A stretch of DNA of 40,253 bases from Alphaproteobacteria bacterium (GCA_016124255.1 WGOB01000046.1:1-40253); one strand, 5' to 3'; shown: positions 29,121 through 39,446, counted from the first letter of the stretch. The notes: generated by a model not told the origin, from the sequence alone. Translations and numbers: made by a program.

Positions 29121-29162
29121 GCCCGCCCTTGTTCTTGGGGGAGCATCAGGGTCTACTCGCTG

Positions 29163-29819
29163 ATGCTCACGATCTACGGCCGGCGCAGCTCCAGCAACGT
29201 GCAGAAGGTGATGTGGCTCGTGGCCGAGCTGGGTCTTGCGCACGAGCACGTTGCGCTTGGCGGCGATCACGGCGGCCTCGCCGAACCGGCGTTCCGCGCG
29301 CTCAATCCGCATGGCCTCATCCCGACGATCCGGGACGGCGATGTCGTGGTGTGGGAGAGCCACGCGATCCTGCGCTATATTGCTGCGCAGTACGGGCCGG
29401 ACGCGTTCTGGCCGGAGAGTCCGGCGGCCAGATCGAGCGTCGATCGCTGGATGGACTGGGCCCAAACGACCTGGCAGCCGAGCTTCGTCGATGGCGTGTT
29501 CTGGGGGATGTACCGCACGCCGGCGGCGCAGCGGAATAACGACGCCGTCTCCCGCGCGATCGAGGCGTGCGCCGCACATATGCGCCAGCTCGACGCCGCG
29601 CTGGCGGACCGCCCCTATCTCGCCGGCGACAACTTAACTCTCGCCGACATCCCGCTTGGCGCGACGCTCTATCGCTATTTCAATCTTGAGATCGCGCGGC
29701 CCAACGTTCCCTACGTCGAGGCTTGGCGTCAGCGGCTCGAAGCACGCCCGGCCTATCAGACGCACGTGATGATCGCGTTCGATGCGTTGAAGGACAAGCC
29801 GTTCCCGACGGGCCGCTGA
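29163..29819 (+). CDS. Glutathione S-transferase
   Basis: The 218-residue protein has the GST plan: N-terminal thioredoxin-like domain with LTIYGRRSSSNVQKVMWL (Ser positions at the glutathione-binding site), NPHGLIPTI with the cis-Pro and ESHAILRYIA (about 66-75), then an all-helical C domain with NLTLADIPLGATLYRY, the N-cap box of GSTs. It conjugates or reduces with glutathione in the cytoplasm. No ribosome site is strong; CAGGG lies about eleven bases before the ATG. It follows the LEH-like gene by 42 bp and ends close to the convergent lipoprotein gene. Confidence 0.92.
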   Translation: MLTIYGRRSSSNVQKVMWLVAELGLAHEHVALGGDHGGLAEPAFRALNPHGLIPTIRDGDVVVWESHAILRYIAAQYGPDAFWPESPAARSSVDRWMDWAQTTWQPSFVDGVFWGMYRTPAAQRNNDAVSRAIEACAAHMRQLDAALADRPYLAGDNLTLADIPLGATLYRYFNLEIARPNVPYVEAWRQRLEARPAYQTHVMIAFDALKDKPFPTGR

Positions 29820-29828
29820 CGGGCGCGA

Positions 29829-30434
29829 TCAGCCGACGCGTCGGCAACGGCGGGTTTGTGCGTCGCCGCCGCCGGGGAGACGCAGCATTTGGCCGATCTC
29901 GATGCGATCGGGATCGACGATCACGTCCGGGTTCGCATCGACGATGCGTTGCACGTGCGCCGGCGTTCCGTAGGCGCGCTCAGAAATGCGCGACAGCGTA
30001 TCGCGCGCGGCCACGACGACCGTCCGCTCTTGCCCGCTGCGCCAGCGCGCACTCTCACCGGCAAGCTCAAGTTCGCCATGGTCGGAGGCGTAGACGAGCG
30101 CGCCGTCTCGATCGGCGCGACGCATCGAGAACGTCTGCTCGGCCCCGTTCCAGGCGGCGGTTGCAGCGCGCCCGTCGGCAGCGCGATAGAGCGCGAGCGT
30201 CGCGCCGTCGTGACACGCGAAGCGGCTGTTGCGCCAGCGCTCGGACAGCGTCACGGCAGCGCCATCCTGGGCGACGTATCCGATGGGCGCCACGCGCGCG
30301 GCCTGCAGATGCGGCTCACGCGGCGCGGCGGCGGCGGCGGAGAGGCGCGCCATATACGACGCTTCCCAGGCGCGATCGACCGTGGCGCAGCCCGCCTGCG
30401 CCAACATCGCCAACAAAAGTACAATCACCCGCAT
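29829..30434 (-). CDS. Lipoprotein with MliC-like and LysM-like regions
   Basis: The start at 30434 has AGGAGGGGG seven bases upstream; the 201-residue product has a lipobox AQAGC (Cys16). Residues about 71-131 (FACHDGATLALYRA...FSMRRADRDGALVYASDHGELELAGESARW) look like the MliC lysozyme-inhibitor domain, with the Cys, the hydrophobic strands and the small loop repeats. Residues about 138-187 (TVVVAARDTLSRISERAYGTPAHVQRIVDANP...IEIGQMLRLPG) read as a LysM peptidoglycan-binding motif. The combination would place an inhibitor-like domain directly on the cell wall. A 14-bp perfect palindrome lies 26-39 bp upstream of the start. Confidence 0.6.
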   Translation of the reverse strand: MRVIVLLLAMLAQAGCATVDRAWEASYMARLSAAAAAPREPHLQAARVAPIGYVAQDGAAVTLSERWRNSRFACHDGATLALYRAADGRAATAAWNGAEQTFSMRRADRDGALVYASDHGELELAGESARWRSGQERTVVVAARDTLSRISERAYGTPAHVQRIVDANPDVIVDPDRIEIGQMLRLPGGGDAQTRRCRRVG

Positions 30435-30459
30435 CGCACAGCCCCCTCCTTCTCCCTAT

Positions 30460-30473
30460 CGCGTCGCGACGCG
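30460..30473. promoter_or_regulatory. 14-bp perfect palindrome upstream of the MliC/LysM lipoprotein
   Basis: CGCGTCGCGACGCG is its own reverse complement. It lies 26-39 bp before the ATG at 30434, a normal place for an operator. In such GC-rich DNA a palindrome of this kind could also arise by chance. Confidence 0.3.
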
Positions 30474-30512
30474 GGCGTATAGGGGCGGCGGGCGCTGCTG
30501 CGCGCGATGGCG

Positions 30513-31496
30513 CTACCAGGCGGCGGCGTCGTAGAGCGCGTCGGCGCCGCGCACGAGCGCATCGACGATACCCGGCTCCAGGCTCGAATGGCCGGCGTCC
30601 GGGATGATCTCAAGATCAGCCTCGGGCCAAGCGCGCTTCAGCGCCCACGCCGACGAGAGCGGCGTGCACATATCGTAGCGGCCGTGCACGATGCGCAGCG
30701 GCATCCAGCGGCGCAGACGCGGCGCCTGCTCCAAGAGCCAACCGTCGGTCTCGAAGAACCCGCGGTTGGTGAAGTAGTGGCATTCGATGCGCGCGAACGC
30801 CTCAACGAAGCGATCGTCGTTGAAGCGCGTCGGCAGGCCGGACGGGCCGACGATCGAGATGGTTTCGCCTTCCCAGCGCGCCCAGGCGCGCGCGGCTTCC
30901 AGGCGCACGTCGCGATCGGGCGCGGTGAGGCGGCGGTGATAGGCGGCGAGCATGTCGCCGCGTTCGGCTTCGGGGATCGGCGCGAGATAGCGCTCAAACG
31001 CGTCGGGGAAGACGTTCGAGGCGCCCTGCTGATAGAACCACTGAATCTCGTGACGCGTCAGCAGGAACACGCCGCGCAACAGCAACGCCGCGCAGCGTTC
31101 GGGATGTTTTGCAGCGTAAGCGAGCGACAGCGTGGAGCCCCACGAGCCGCCGAACACGAGCCATTTCTCAATCCCGAGCCGTTCGCGCACGCGCTCGATG
31201 TCGGCGACGAGATCCCAGGTGGTGTTCTCCTCCAATTCAGCGTGCGGCGTGGAGCGGCCGCAGCCGCGCTGGTCGATCAGCACAGTGCGAAAGCGCTTGG
31301 GATCAAAGAAGCGCCGCATCTCCGGGCTCATGCCGCCGCCCGGGCCGCCGTGCAGCGCGATCACCGGACGCCCGTTCGGCGCGCCGCATTGCTCGATATA
31401 GATCATGTGGCGCGGCGACACGCGCAGCATCTCGCTCGCGAAGGGCTCGATCTGCGGATAGAGATCGCGGCGCGGCGCCGGGGCTGGGGCGTTCAT
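30513..31496 (-). CDS. pip: Prolyl aminopeptidase (S33)
   Basis: The start at 31496 (MNAPAPAPRRDLYP) has AGGAG upstream, although only two bases from the ATG. The 327-residue protein is a prolyl aminopeptidase: HGGPGGG (49-55), DQRGCGRS (75-82), nucleophile Ser118 in GGSWGS, Asp275 in HGRYDMCTP and His303 in DAGHSS. It removes N-terminal proline from peptides in the cytoplasm. It is 43 bp downstream of rodA on the same strand and may be read from the rod operon. A role in cell-wall work is not implied by the sequence. Confidence 0.92.
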   Translation of the reverse strand: MNAPAPAPRRDLYPQIEPFASEMLRVSPRHMIYIEQCGAPNGRPVIALHGGPGGGMSPEMRRFFDPKRFRTVLIDQRGCGRSTPHAELEENTTWDLVADIERVRERLGIEKWLVFGGSWGSTLSLAYAAKHPERCAALLLRGVFLLTRHEIQWFYQQGASNVFPDAFERYLAPIPEAERGDMLAAYHRRLTAPDRDVRLEAARAWARWEGETISIVGPSGLPTRFNDDRFVEAFARIECHYFTNRGFFETDGWLLEQAPRLRRWMPLRIVHGRYDMCTPLSSAWALKRAWPEADLEIIPDAGHSSLEPGIVDALVRGADALYDAAAW

Positions 31497-31539
31497 GGCT
31501 CCTGGGTACGAACTCGCTGCGGCCCCCGCAAGGCGGTTC

Positions 31540-32694
31540 TCACCACAAGATGCCGCGGCCTCCGGTCTGGTCGCGGTGCAGGTCGATGGAGAGCACGATC
31601 GCGAAGCCGGCCATGATCGTGACCATCGCGGTGCCGCCGTAGGAGATAAGCGGCAGCGGGATGCCCACCACAGGCACAAGGCCGGTGACCATGGCGGTGT
31701 TGATGAGCACGTAGCAGGCAAGCGTCGCGGCGACGCCGGCCGCGGCCAACGCGCCGAAGGAGGTGCGGGCGCGCGTGGCCACCTCCACGGCCTTCCAAAG
31801 CAGAAATGCGAACACCGCAATCACGCCGAAGCCGCCGACGAAGCCGAACTCCTCTACGATCATCGTGAAGATGAAGTCGGTGTCCTTCTCCGGCAGGAAA
31901 TCGCCCTGGCTCTGCGAGCCCTCGCGCCAGCCGGCGCCGGTGAGCCCGGCGGAGCCGATGGCGATCTTCGACTGCAGCACGTGATAGCCTTCGCCGAGAG
32001 GATCGTCGGCGAGGCCGAGGAATACGTTGATCCGCGCGCGCTGGTAATCGTGGAGCGCGAAATAATAGGCGCCGACTGCGGAGGCGGCGGCCACGCTCAT
32101 CGCCACGATGATGTAGCGCCAGCGGAGACCGGCCAGGAACATGACGGCGAGGCCCGCCATCGCGATCAGTGTTGCGGTGCCGAGGTCGGGCTGGTGCATG
32201 ACAAGCGCAACGGGCGCGCCGACCAAGAGCAAGGCCGGGACCGACCACAGCAAAGTCGGGGCGCGGCCCGGACGCAGATCCTCGTAGTAGCGCGCCAGCG
32301 CCAGCACGATCGCGATCTTCATGATCTCCGACGGCTGCAGCGACATCGGCCCGATGGACAGCCAGCGCGTGGCGCCCATGCGCGTCTCGCCGACAAGCTC
32401 CACGCCGATCAGCAACAGCATCGTCGTGGCGTAGAGCGGATAGGCGATCAGATACCAAGTGCGCGGCGGCACGAAGAGCGCCACGCCGATCGCGATGCAG
32501 AGGAGCGCTGCGAACCGCAAGCCGTGTGTGAGCGGCTTCAGCGCGGTCGCGTCGCCGGCGGACACCGAGGCGTGCATCGCCACCCCGATCATGGCGAGCA
32601 CCGTGAGCGCGGTGATGATCCACCAATTGAGGCGCGGCATCTTGCCGAGCACGCCGGAGCGCCCGCCGTGCGCGCTGCTCAACGACACCGTCAT
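31540..32694 (-). CDS. rodA: Rod-shape SEDS glycosyltransferase RodA
   Basis: The 384-residue protein has about ten membrane helices and the SEDS family signatures: TRWLSIGPMSLQPSEIMKIAIVLALARYY (about 112-140), HQPDLGTATLIA, and QSKIAIGSAGLTGAGWREGSQSQGDFLPEKDTDFIF. RodA polymerises glycan strands from lipid II together with PBP2 at the inner membrane. Its start overlaps the end of mrdA by four bases (ATGA, 32691-32694), so translation is coupled. It is the fifth gene of the mre operon. Confidence 0.95.
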   Translation of the reverse strand: MTVSLSSAHGGRSGVLGKMPRLNWWIITALTVLAMIGVAMHASVSAGDATALKPLTHGLRFAALLCIAIGVALFVPPRTWYLIAYPLYATTMLLLIGVELVGETRMGATRWLSIGPMSLQPSEIMKIAIVLALARYYEDLRPGRAPTLLWSVPALLLVGAPVALVMHQPDLGTATLIAMAGLAVMFLAGLRWRYIIVAMSVAAASAVGAYYFALHDYQRARINVFLGLADDPLGEGYHVLQSKIAIGSAGLTGAGWREGSQSQGDFLPEKDTDFIFTMIVEEFGFVGGFGVIAVFAFLLWKAVEVATRARTSFGALAAAGVAATLACYVLINTAMVTGLVPVVGIPLPLISYGGTAMVTIMAGFAIVLSIDLHRDQTGGRGILW

Positions 32695-34682
32695 GCCGGC
32701 GTCCCCATTTGCTGCGCCTGCAATTGCGCCAAGGTTCGCGGCTGCATGCGGGCGGGATCCTTCAGGATCGTGTCGTGCATGATCACCTTCGCGATCGGGC
32801 CCGCTACCGAAGACCCCGCGCCGCCATGCTCGACCACGACGGCGCAGGCGTAGCGCGGGTCATCCCACGGGCCGAAGCAGACGAAGAGGCCGTGGTCGCG
32901 GTACTTCCATTCGATCGTGGAGTAGTGGCGTCCGCGGGTGGCCGCGGTGATCGCGCGCACCTGCGCGGTGCCGGTCTTGCCGGCGATGCGCACTGGTTCG
33001 TAACGCGCCGTTTCCGGCGAGGCCTGCATGATCTGGCGCGTCTCGGGATGGCGCACGAGGCCGATATTGCTCGCCGACAGCGCCGTACCGCCGCCCTCGT
33101 TGGAGACGCCGTACATGCCCGCCCGCGCCTGCGCCAAGTGGGCGGGATCGAGGCCGGCGATCGACGGGAAGACCGGGGGATCGCTGACGCCTGGACCTTC
33201 GCGGATGAGGCGCGGCGCAACGGTGCGCCCGCTCGCGAGGCGCGCCGTCATCACCGCAAGCTGGATCGGCGTGACCTGGAGATCGCCCTGCCCGATGCCG
33301 AAGTTCACGGTGAGGCCGTCCGTCCATTGGCCGCGGCCGATCGAGCGCCACCACGCCGGATCGGGCACGATGCCTTGGCGCATGGAATCGAGAAACGCGT
33401 TGTCCTGCCGCGGCAGGCCGAGATCATAGCGCTGGCCGAAGCCGAACTCGCGCGCGACCTGCGCGATGCGCTCAGCGCCCGCATAAAGCGCGGCGCGATA
33501 GAAAAACACGTCGCACGAGCCCTTGATGGCGCCGTGCATGTCGACGCGGCCGTGGCCGCCGCGGCGCCAGCAATGGAAATTGCGTCCGCCGAACGGGAAG
33601 TAGCCGGGACACGATACGGCCCAATCTTCCGGCATGCCGGCGCGGCGCGCGGCAATCCCGACCATCATCTTGAACGTCGAGCCCGGCGAATACGTGCCGG
33701 TGACCGCCTTGTGATAGAGCGGGTGGCGGTCGCTCAGATTGAGTTCGTCGAAGTCCGCCTGGCCGATGCCGTTGACGAACAGGTTCGGATCGAAGCCGGG
33801 CGCGGACGCCATCACCAGGATGTCGCCGGTGACGATGTCCATCACAATGGCCGAGCCCGCCTGTTCGCCGAACGCCTCCATCGCGCGCTTCTGCAGATCG
33901 GCGTCGAGCGTCAGCACCACGCCAGCGCCGGGTTTCGGCGGGTTCTGGCTGCCGGTGTCTTCGCCGACCGGGCGGCCGTTGGCGTCCACCTTCACCAGCC
34001 GCCAGCCGGCTTCGCCGTGCAGCATGTCCTCCAGCGCCCGCTCCAGACCCGCCTTGCCAAGACGGACGTCGGGATTGCGCAGATAGATGGCGCGGCGCTC
34101 CCCCTCGGAGCCTTCGGCGAGCACGCGGTCGATCTCGCGCTGCGTCGGCTTGGCGACGTAGCCGATCGGATGCGCGAAGACCAGGCTGTGGGGATAGGAT
34201 CGCGTCTCGGTGTCTTCCGCGATCACGCCCTTGAGCTCGGGCAAGCGTGCATTGATGATCGCGAACTGATCCCATTCGAGGCTCTGGCGGAGCAAGAGCG
34301 GCTCATAGGGTTTGCCGTTGCGCGCCTCGCGCACGCGGCGGCGGATCCACGCGTCGTCCAGTTCGAGCACCTGCGCGATGGCGCCGATCGTGGCTTCGAG
34401 ATCGTCGACGTCCTCGGGAATGATCGACACGCGCAGGTCGCGGCGCGTGGTCGCCAGTTCAACGCCGAAACGATCATAGAGCACGCCGCGGGGCGGGGTG
34501 ACGACGCGGCGGTCGAACCGGTTCTCGCGCGCCTGCTCGCTCCACTCGCCGCTGAAGAAATCGGTCGCCTGCAATTGCGCCATGCGCAGCGCGACGGCGC
34601 CGAGCCCGCCGAACGCCACCCCAGAAAGCAGCACGGCGCGACGGTTGAAGATGCCGCCGGCGTCGCGTTTGACGGTCGTCAT
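32691..34682 (-). CDS. mrdA: Penicillin-binding protein 2 (peptidoglycan D,D-transpeptidase)
   Basis: The 663-residue protein has one N-terminal membrane helix (about 14-36), a dimerisation domain starting RGVLYDRFGVELA, and a transpeptidase domain with STFK (Ser335, Lys338), SCD (389-391) and KTG (569-571). PBP2 cross-links peptidoglycan for cell elongation, working with RodA, MreC and MreB. The C-terminus is slightly longer than in E. coli. It follows mreD by ten bases and overlaps rodA. Confidence 0.96.
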   Translation of the reverse strand: MTTVKRDAGGIFNRRAVLLSGVAFGGLGAVALRMAQLQATDFFSGEWSEQARENRFDRRVVTPPRGVLYDRFGVELATTRRDLRVSIIPEDVDDLEATIGAIAQVLELDDAWIRRRVREARNGKPYEPLLLRQSLEWDQFAIINARLPELKGVIAEDTETRSYPHSLVFAHPIGYVAKPTQREIDRVLAEGSEGERRAIYLRNPDVRLGKAGLERALEDMLHGEAGWRLVKVDANGRPVGEDTGSQNPPKPGAGVVLTLDADLQKRAMEAFGEQAGSAIVMDIVTGDILVMASAPGFDPNLFVNGIGQADFDELNLSDRHPLYHKAVTGTYSPGSTFKMMVGIAARRAGMPEDWAVSCPGYFPFGGRNFHCWRRGGHGRVDMHGAIKGSCDVFFYRAALYAGAERIAQVAREFGFGQRYDLGLPRQDNAFLDSMRQGIVPDPAWWRSIGRGQWTDGLTVNFGIGQGDLQVTPIQLAVMTARLASGRTVAPRLIREGPGVSDPPVFPSIAGLDPAHLAQARAGMYGVSNEGGGTALSASNIGLVRHPETRQIMQASPETARYEPVRIAGKTGTAQVRAITAATRGRHYSTIEWKYRDHGLFVCFGPWDDPRYACAVVVEHGGAGSSVAGPIAKVIMHDTILKDPARMQPRTLAQLQAQQMGTPA

Positions 34683-34692
34683 GACGTCTCCA

Positions 34693-35238
34693 TCATGTGG
34701 GGCGCACTCCGATCGGGTTGCGCTTCGCGGCGCGGGTGACGGGCTGCGCGCTCATATAGAGCCCGCGCACGAACGGAAACAAAAGCACCGTGATGACGGC
34801 GGCTTCCGCAAACTTGACCGCGGAGGCGCCTGCGCCCAGCGCGCGCGGCGCAATCGCGAACGCAACGGCCGTGGCGCCGATCGCGGTCAGCGCGAAGCCG
34901 CCGAGGATCGAAAGCGTGTTCGGCGAGGAGGTCACGCGCGCAATGAATCGGCCGATCAGAAAAGCGACAAGATAAAGCGCCGCAAAGAGGCCGTACTGGC
35001 CGCCGGACATCTGATCGTGCAACAGCCCGAGCGCCGCCACCATCAGCGGGCGCCGCCACGAGCCGTCGTCGTCCGCGGCCCAGCCGTAGGCCGCCCAGAG
35101 CACGCCCAGCGGCATCGGCGGCTGCGCGAACACCGGCCCGAACGGCAGCGCCGGCAGGATGACGGTCAGCACCGCGAGCGCAAATCCCAGACCGCGGCTG
35201 GCGCTGCGCTTGGCGCTCTGGGTGATGATCGCGGTCAT
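34693..35238 (-). CDS. mreD: Rod-shape protein MreD
   Basis: The start at 35238 overlaps the mreC stop (ATGA); the 181-residue product has five to six membrane helices. Conserved points include PPMPLGVLWAAYGWAADD and LMVAALGLLHDQMSGGQYGLFAALYLVAF, the 'G...D...g...G' pattern of MreD. MreD works with MreB and MreC in the elongation complex. The gene lies in the usual place between mreC and mrdA. A longer frame upstream inside mreC has no support. Confidence 0.92.
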   Translation of the reverse strand: MTAIITQSAKRSASRGLGFALAVLTVILPALPFGPVFAQPPMPLGVLWAAYGWAADDDGSWRRPLMVAALGLLHDQMSGGQYGLFAALYLVAFLIGRFIARVTSSPNTLSILGGFALTAIGATAVAFAIAPRALGAGASAVKFAEAAVITVLLFPFVRGLYMSAQPVTRAAKRNPIGVRPT

Positions 35239-36275
35239 TGCGGGGGCCCCTCCGCAGCGGTCGGCGTGGCTGCGGCCGGCGGCGGCGTCTGCGCCGGCGA
35301 CGGCGCACGTTGGGGCCGCGGCGGCGGCGCGGGCGCATCCGATACGCGCGCGCGTGGCGGGGCGAAGGACGGGCCTTCGTCTTCGCCCACGCCCTCGTCT
35401 TCCGGCGTTATCGGTTCGACGAACGGCAAGAGGCGCACGAAGTCGATCGGGGCGCCGCTGACCGCCAGCCGCACACGCCAATCGCCGTTGGGCTGCCGCG
35501 CGGCCACGCCGATGCGGATGCCGCGCGGATAAAGGCCGCCGTCGCCGGAGGTGATGATCGGCTCGCCCTGGCGAAGGCCGCTGGCGAAGAACTCAAGCGC
35601 GGGATCCTCCACCTCGAACGGCGCCGTGACCAGATTGGGCGGATTGGACGCGCGCCCGACCAGCATCGCGCGCACGCGCGAGTGCGCGCCCATCACCGGC
35701 ACGCGCGAATTGTAATCGTCCAGCATCAGGATGCGCGCGGACGCGCGTCCGACGCTGACGACACGGCCGACGAGACCGCGATGATTGACGGCGATGAATC
35801 CGACACGCACGCCATGATCTGCGCCGGCGTCCGCCACCAGCGTGCGCGTGAACGGGCCGCCGGAATCGAGCACGAGACGCGCGCCGATCGCGCCGCCAAG
35901 ATCGGCGTTCTCGCCGAACGCGTCGGGCGGCATACGCAGAAGCTCAGCGTAACGCGCGTTGCGTTCAGCCAGTCGTTCCGCGGCGCGCCGCCAATAGAGG
36001 AGCTGCCTGTTCTCCTCCTCCAGCGCCTCGATGCGCTCGGCGGCGCCCCACATCGATCCCAACCGGCTCAGCGTATCGCTGACGACGCCGGAGGGCCCGT
36101 CGACGCCGGCCGCGACGGAGGCGGCGACGTCATCGCCGGCGGAAGAGATCGGGCCGTTGGCGCCGACGCGCAGGTAGAGCACGACGCCTGCGGCCACGAG
36201 CAACACGATCGCGGCGACCACTGCGGCGGAGAGCGAAAACCGCCGCCTGCCTGCGCTGCGCGTTCTTCTGGCCAA
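35235..36275 (-). CDS. mreC: Rod-shape protein MreC
   Basis: The 346-residue protein has one N-terminal membrane helix (about 13-35), a coiled coil (about 75-110: AERIEALEEENRQLLYWRRAAERLAERNARY) and the beta-barrel core with GFIAVNHRGLVGRVVSVG and ASARILMLDDYNSRVPVM. The C-terminal 55 residues are Pro- and Ala-rich and disordered, longer than in E. coli but common in alphaproteobacteria. MreC is the periplasmic scaffold and activator of PBP2/RodA. It is 57 bp after mreB. Confidence 0.95.
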   Translation of the reverse strand: MARRTRSAGRRRFSLSAAVVAAIVLLVAAGVVLYLRVGANGPISSAGDDVAASVAAGVDGPSGVVSDTLSRLGSMWGAAERIEALEEENRQLLYWRRAAERLAERNARYAELLRMPPDAFGENADLGGAIGARLVLDSGGPFTRTLVADAGADHGVRVGFIAVNHRGLVGRVVSVGRASARILMLDDYNSRVPVMGAHSRVRAMLVGRASNPPNLVTAPFEVEDPALEFFASGLRQGEPIITSGDGGLYPRGIRIGVAARQPNGDWRVRLAVSGAPIDFVRLLPFVEPITPEDEGVGEDEGPSFAPPRARVSDAPAPPPRPQRAPSPAQTPPPAAATPTAAEGPPQ

Positions 36276-36332
36276 GTCGCGTCCTCGATTGCTCCATTGC
36301 GCCGTTGGCGGCGCCGGCGTCCGCGCGTCCGA

Positions 36333-37742
<1,410 letters not shown>

Positions 37743-39389
37743 ATGGTCTTCCGCGCCGCGCTTTTCTGCCTTGTTCTCCTGGGGTTGGCGGCGGGGCCGT
37801 CGGCAGCGCAGGCGCCAAGCGAAGACGAACCGTCGATCGAGCAAGCGCAATTGGGGGCGGTCCGGGTCGTCGCCGTCATGGAGACGTTCCAGGGGCGCTA
37901 CCTGCATTCGACGGGCTCGGGCTTCGTGGTCGCGCCAAACCTGGCCGTCACCAACGCCCATGTGGCGTCTGCGGCGATGCAATACCCCAACATTCGCATG
38001 GCCATCGTGGCGCCGAACGGCGAGGGCATGGCCCCGGCTGAAATCGTCCGCTTCTCAGCCGAGCAGGATCTGGCGCTGCTGCGGTTCTCCGGCGAGAGCC
38101 CGCCGGCGCTTACGATCTCGACCGTCGCGCCGCGTCCGGGGGACGCGATCGTGGCGCTGGGCTATCCCGATCTCGACGATCTCGACCGGCCGGCGACGGA
38201 GCTGGTGCGACCGACCGCGCCGTCGCGCTCCAACGGCGCGATCGCGGCGCTGCGCGAGATCGCCCCGACGGGGCAGCCGATCCCGACCATCAATCACGAG
38301 GCGACGATCAGCTCGGGCTCTTCGGGCGGTCCGTTGCTCGACGAATGCGGCCGCGTGGTCGGGGTGAACACATGGCACACCCGTGGACGCGAAACGCTGC
38401 AGGGGCGCGGAGTCGCGACACGCGCGGCCCAGCTCGTCCAGTTCCTGCGCACGTGGGGGGTGACGCCGCTTGTCGCCGCCGATCGCTGCCTTTCCCCGGT
38501 CGAGCGCGCCCAGGCGGAGCGGGACGCGGCGGTCGCGGCGCTGCAGCAGAAGATCAACGAGCTCTCCGACGGGCGTCCAGCCGGCGGGGGCGTGGGCCCG
38601 TTCAGCCGGCGCGACCTTTCGCTGATTGCGGGCACCCTGTGCTTTGGGGCCGCGCTGGCGCTGCTCGGCTATTGGGGGCTGATGGGCCGGCGCAGGCCGG
38701 CGCCGCCGGACGCAGGGCCCGTTCGCAGCGGCGGGCGCCCGATCATCAATATGGGCCGCCGAAGCCCGCCGCAGACCGCGCTCGGCGCCGAGACGGCGCC
38801 CGCCGCAGCGTCGGCACCGGAACCGCCGTCCATCGACGCGCCGGCGCCCGCGCACGCGCGCGGCCGGAGCGTGTGGCCCGCCGTGCTTGGCGTCGCTGCG
38901 CTGGCGGCGGCGATCGCGCTGGTGGCCCCGGTGGCGAGCAGCCTCTTCGGCTCACGCGGCGCCGGCGCAGGGCGCACTGCGGCCGACATCGCGGGCGTGC
39001 AGGATTGCGTGTTCGATGCGCTGGCCAGCGGCGCACCCGGCGAAAACACCAGCTTCACCATCGACGCGGACGCGTGCGTCAACGGGGAATTGCCCTACGC
39101 GCCGACGACCGATGGGCGCGCGCTCCGCCGCGTCGCGCTGAGCGCCGATCGCAGCACGCTCGAAGTGCAGACGCTGTCTCCCGACACCGGCGAATTCCGC
39201 AACGAACGGTTTGCCTTGGGGCCGGACCAGCGCGCGAGCGCGGCGGAAGCAGCCCGCACGGCGCCGGCGCCGGACGCGTGCTCGGCTGCGGCGCGCGAGC
39301 AAACGGCGCGGCGCAATGCGGCGCTCCTCCGGTTCGCCGAGGGCGATCCTGCGCAGCGCACGGTGTGGCGCTGCCGGCGGCGGCCCTGA
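37743..39389 (+). CDS. Membrane-anchored trypsin-like serine protease
   Basis: The ATG at 37743 begins a signal peptide (VFRAALFCLVLLGLAAGPSAAQA); the product is 548 residues. The protease domain (about 35-240) has His73 (TNAHVAS), Asp109 (EQDLALLRF) and Ser194 (SSGSSGGPLL), a complete trypsin/DegP-like triad. Two later hydrophobic segments (about 295-318 and 379-404) flank a Pro/Ala-rich stretch, and a C-terminal region with several Cys residues follows. There is no PDZ domain, unlike DegP. The substrates are unknown. It is divergent from mreB and ends at a hairpin terminator. Confidence 0.85.
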   Translation: MVFRAALFCLVLLGLAAGPSAAQAPSEDEPSIEQAQLGAVRVVAVMETFQGRYLHSTGSGFVVAPNLAVTNAHVASAAMQYPNIRMAIVAPNGEGMAPAEIVRFSAEQDLALLRFSGESPPALTISTVAPRPGDAIVALGYPDLDDLDRPATELVRPTAPSRSNGAIAALREIAPTGQPIPTINHEATISSGSSGGPLLDECGRVVGVNTWHTRGRETLQGRGVATRAAQLVQFLRTWGVTPLVAADRCLSPVERAQAERDAAVAALQQKINELSDGRPAGGGVGPFSRRDLSLIAGTLCFGAALALLGYWGLMGRRRPAPPDAGPVRSGGRPIINMGRRSPPQTALGAETAPAAASAPEPPSIDAPAPAHARGRSVWPAVLGVAALAAAIALVAPVASSLFGSRGAGAGRTAADIAGVQDCVFDALASGAPGENTSFTIDADACVNGELPYAPTTDGRALRRVALSADRSTLEVQTLSPDTGEFRNERFALGPDQRASAAEAARTAPAPDACSAAAREQTARRNAALLRFAEGDPAQRTVWRCRRRP

Positions 39390-39396
39390 CGCGAGA

Positions 39397-39422
39397 AAGG
39401 CCGCCCCTTGCGGAGCGGCCTT
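39397..39422. terminator. Bidirectional hairpin terminator
   Basis: AAGGCCGC (39397-39404) pairs with GCGGCCTT (39415-39422) around a ten-base loop. It lies between the convergent ends of the protease gene (39389) and the repeat-protein gene (39447). T runs are short on both sides (TT and TTT), so it may need help. Confidence 0.65.
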
Positions 39423-39446
39423 CCCAGGCTTGCGCCGATGAGGAGA

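Noticed and set aside
29832-29845. Perfect palindrome GCCGACGCGTCGGC near the end of the lipoprotein gene
   Set aside because: It has no loop or T run, lies inside coding sequence, and is not a credible terminator.
32709-34739. 676-codon plus-strand frame opposite mrdA
   Set aside because: Antisense shadow of PBP2; composition is Arg/Ala/His-rich and no motif is seen.
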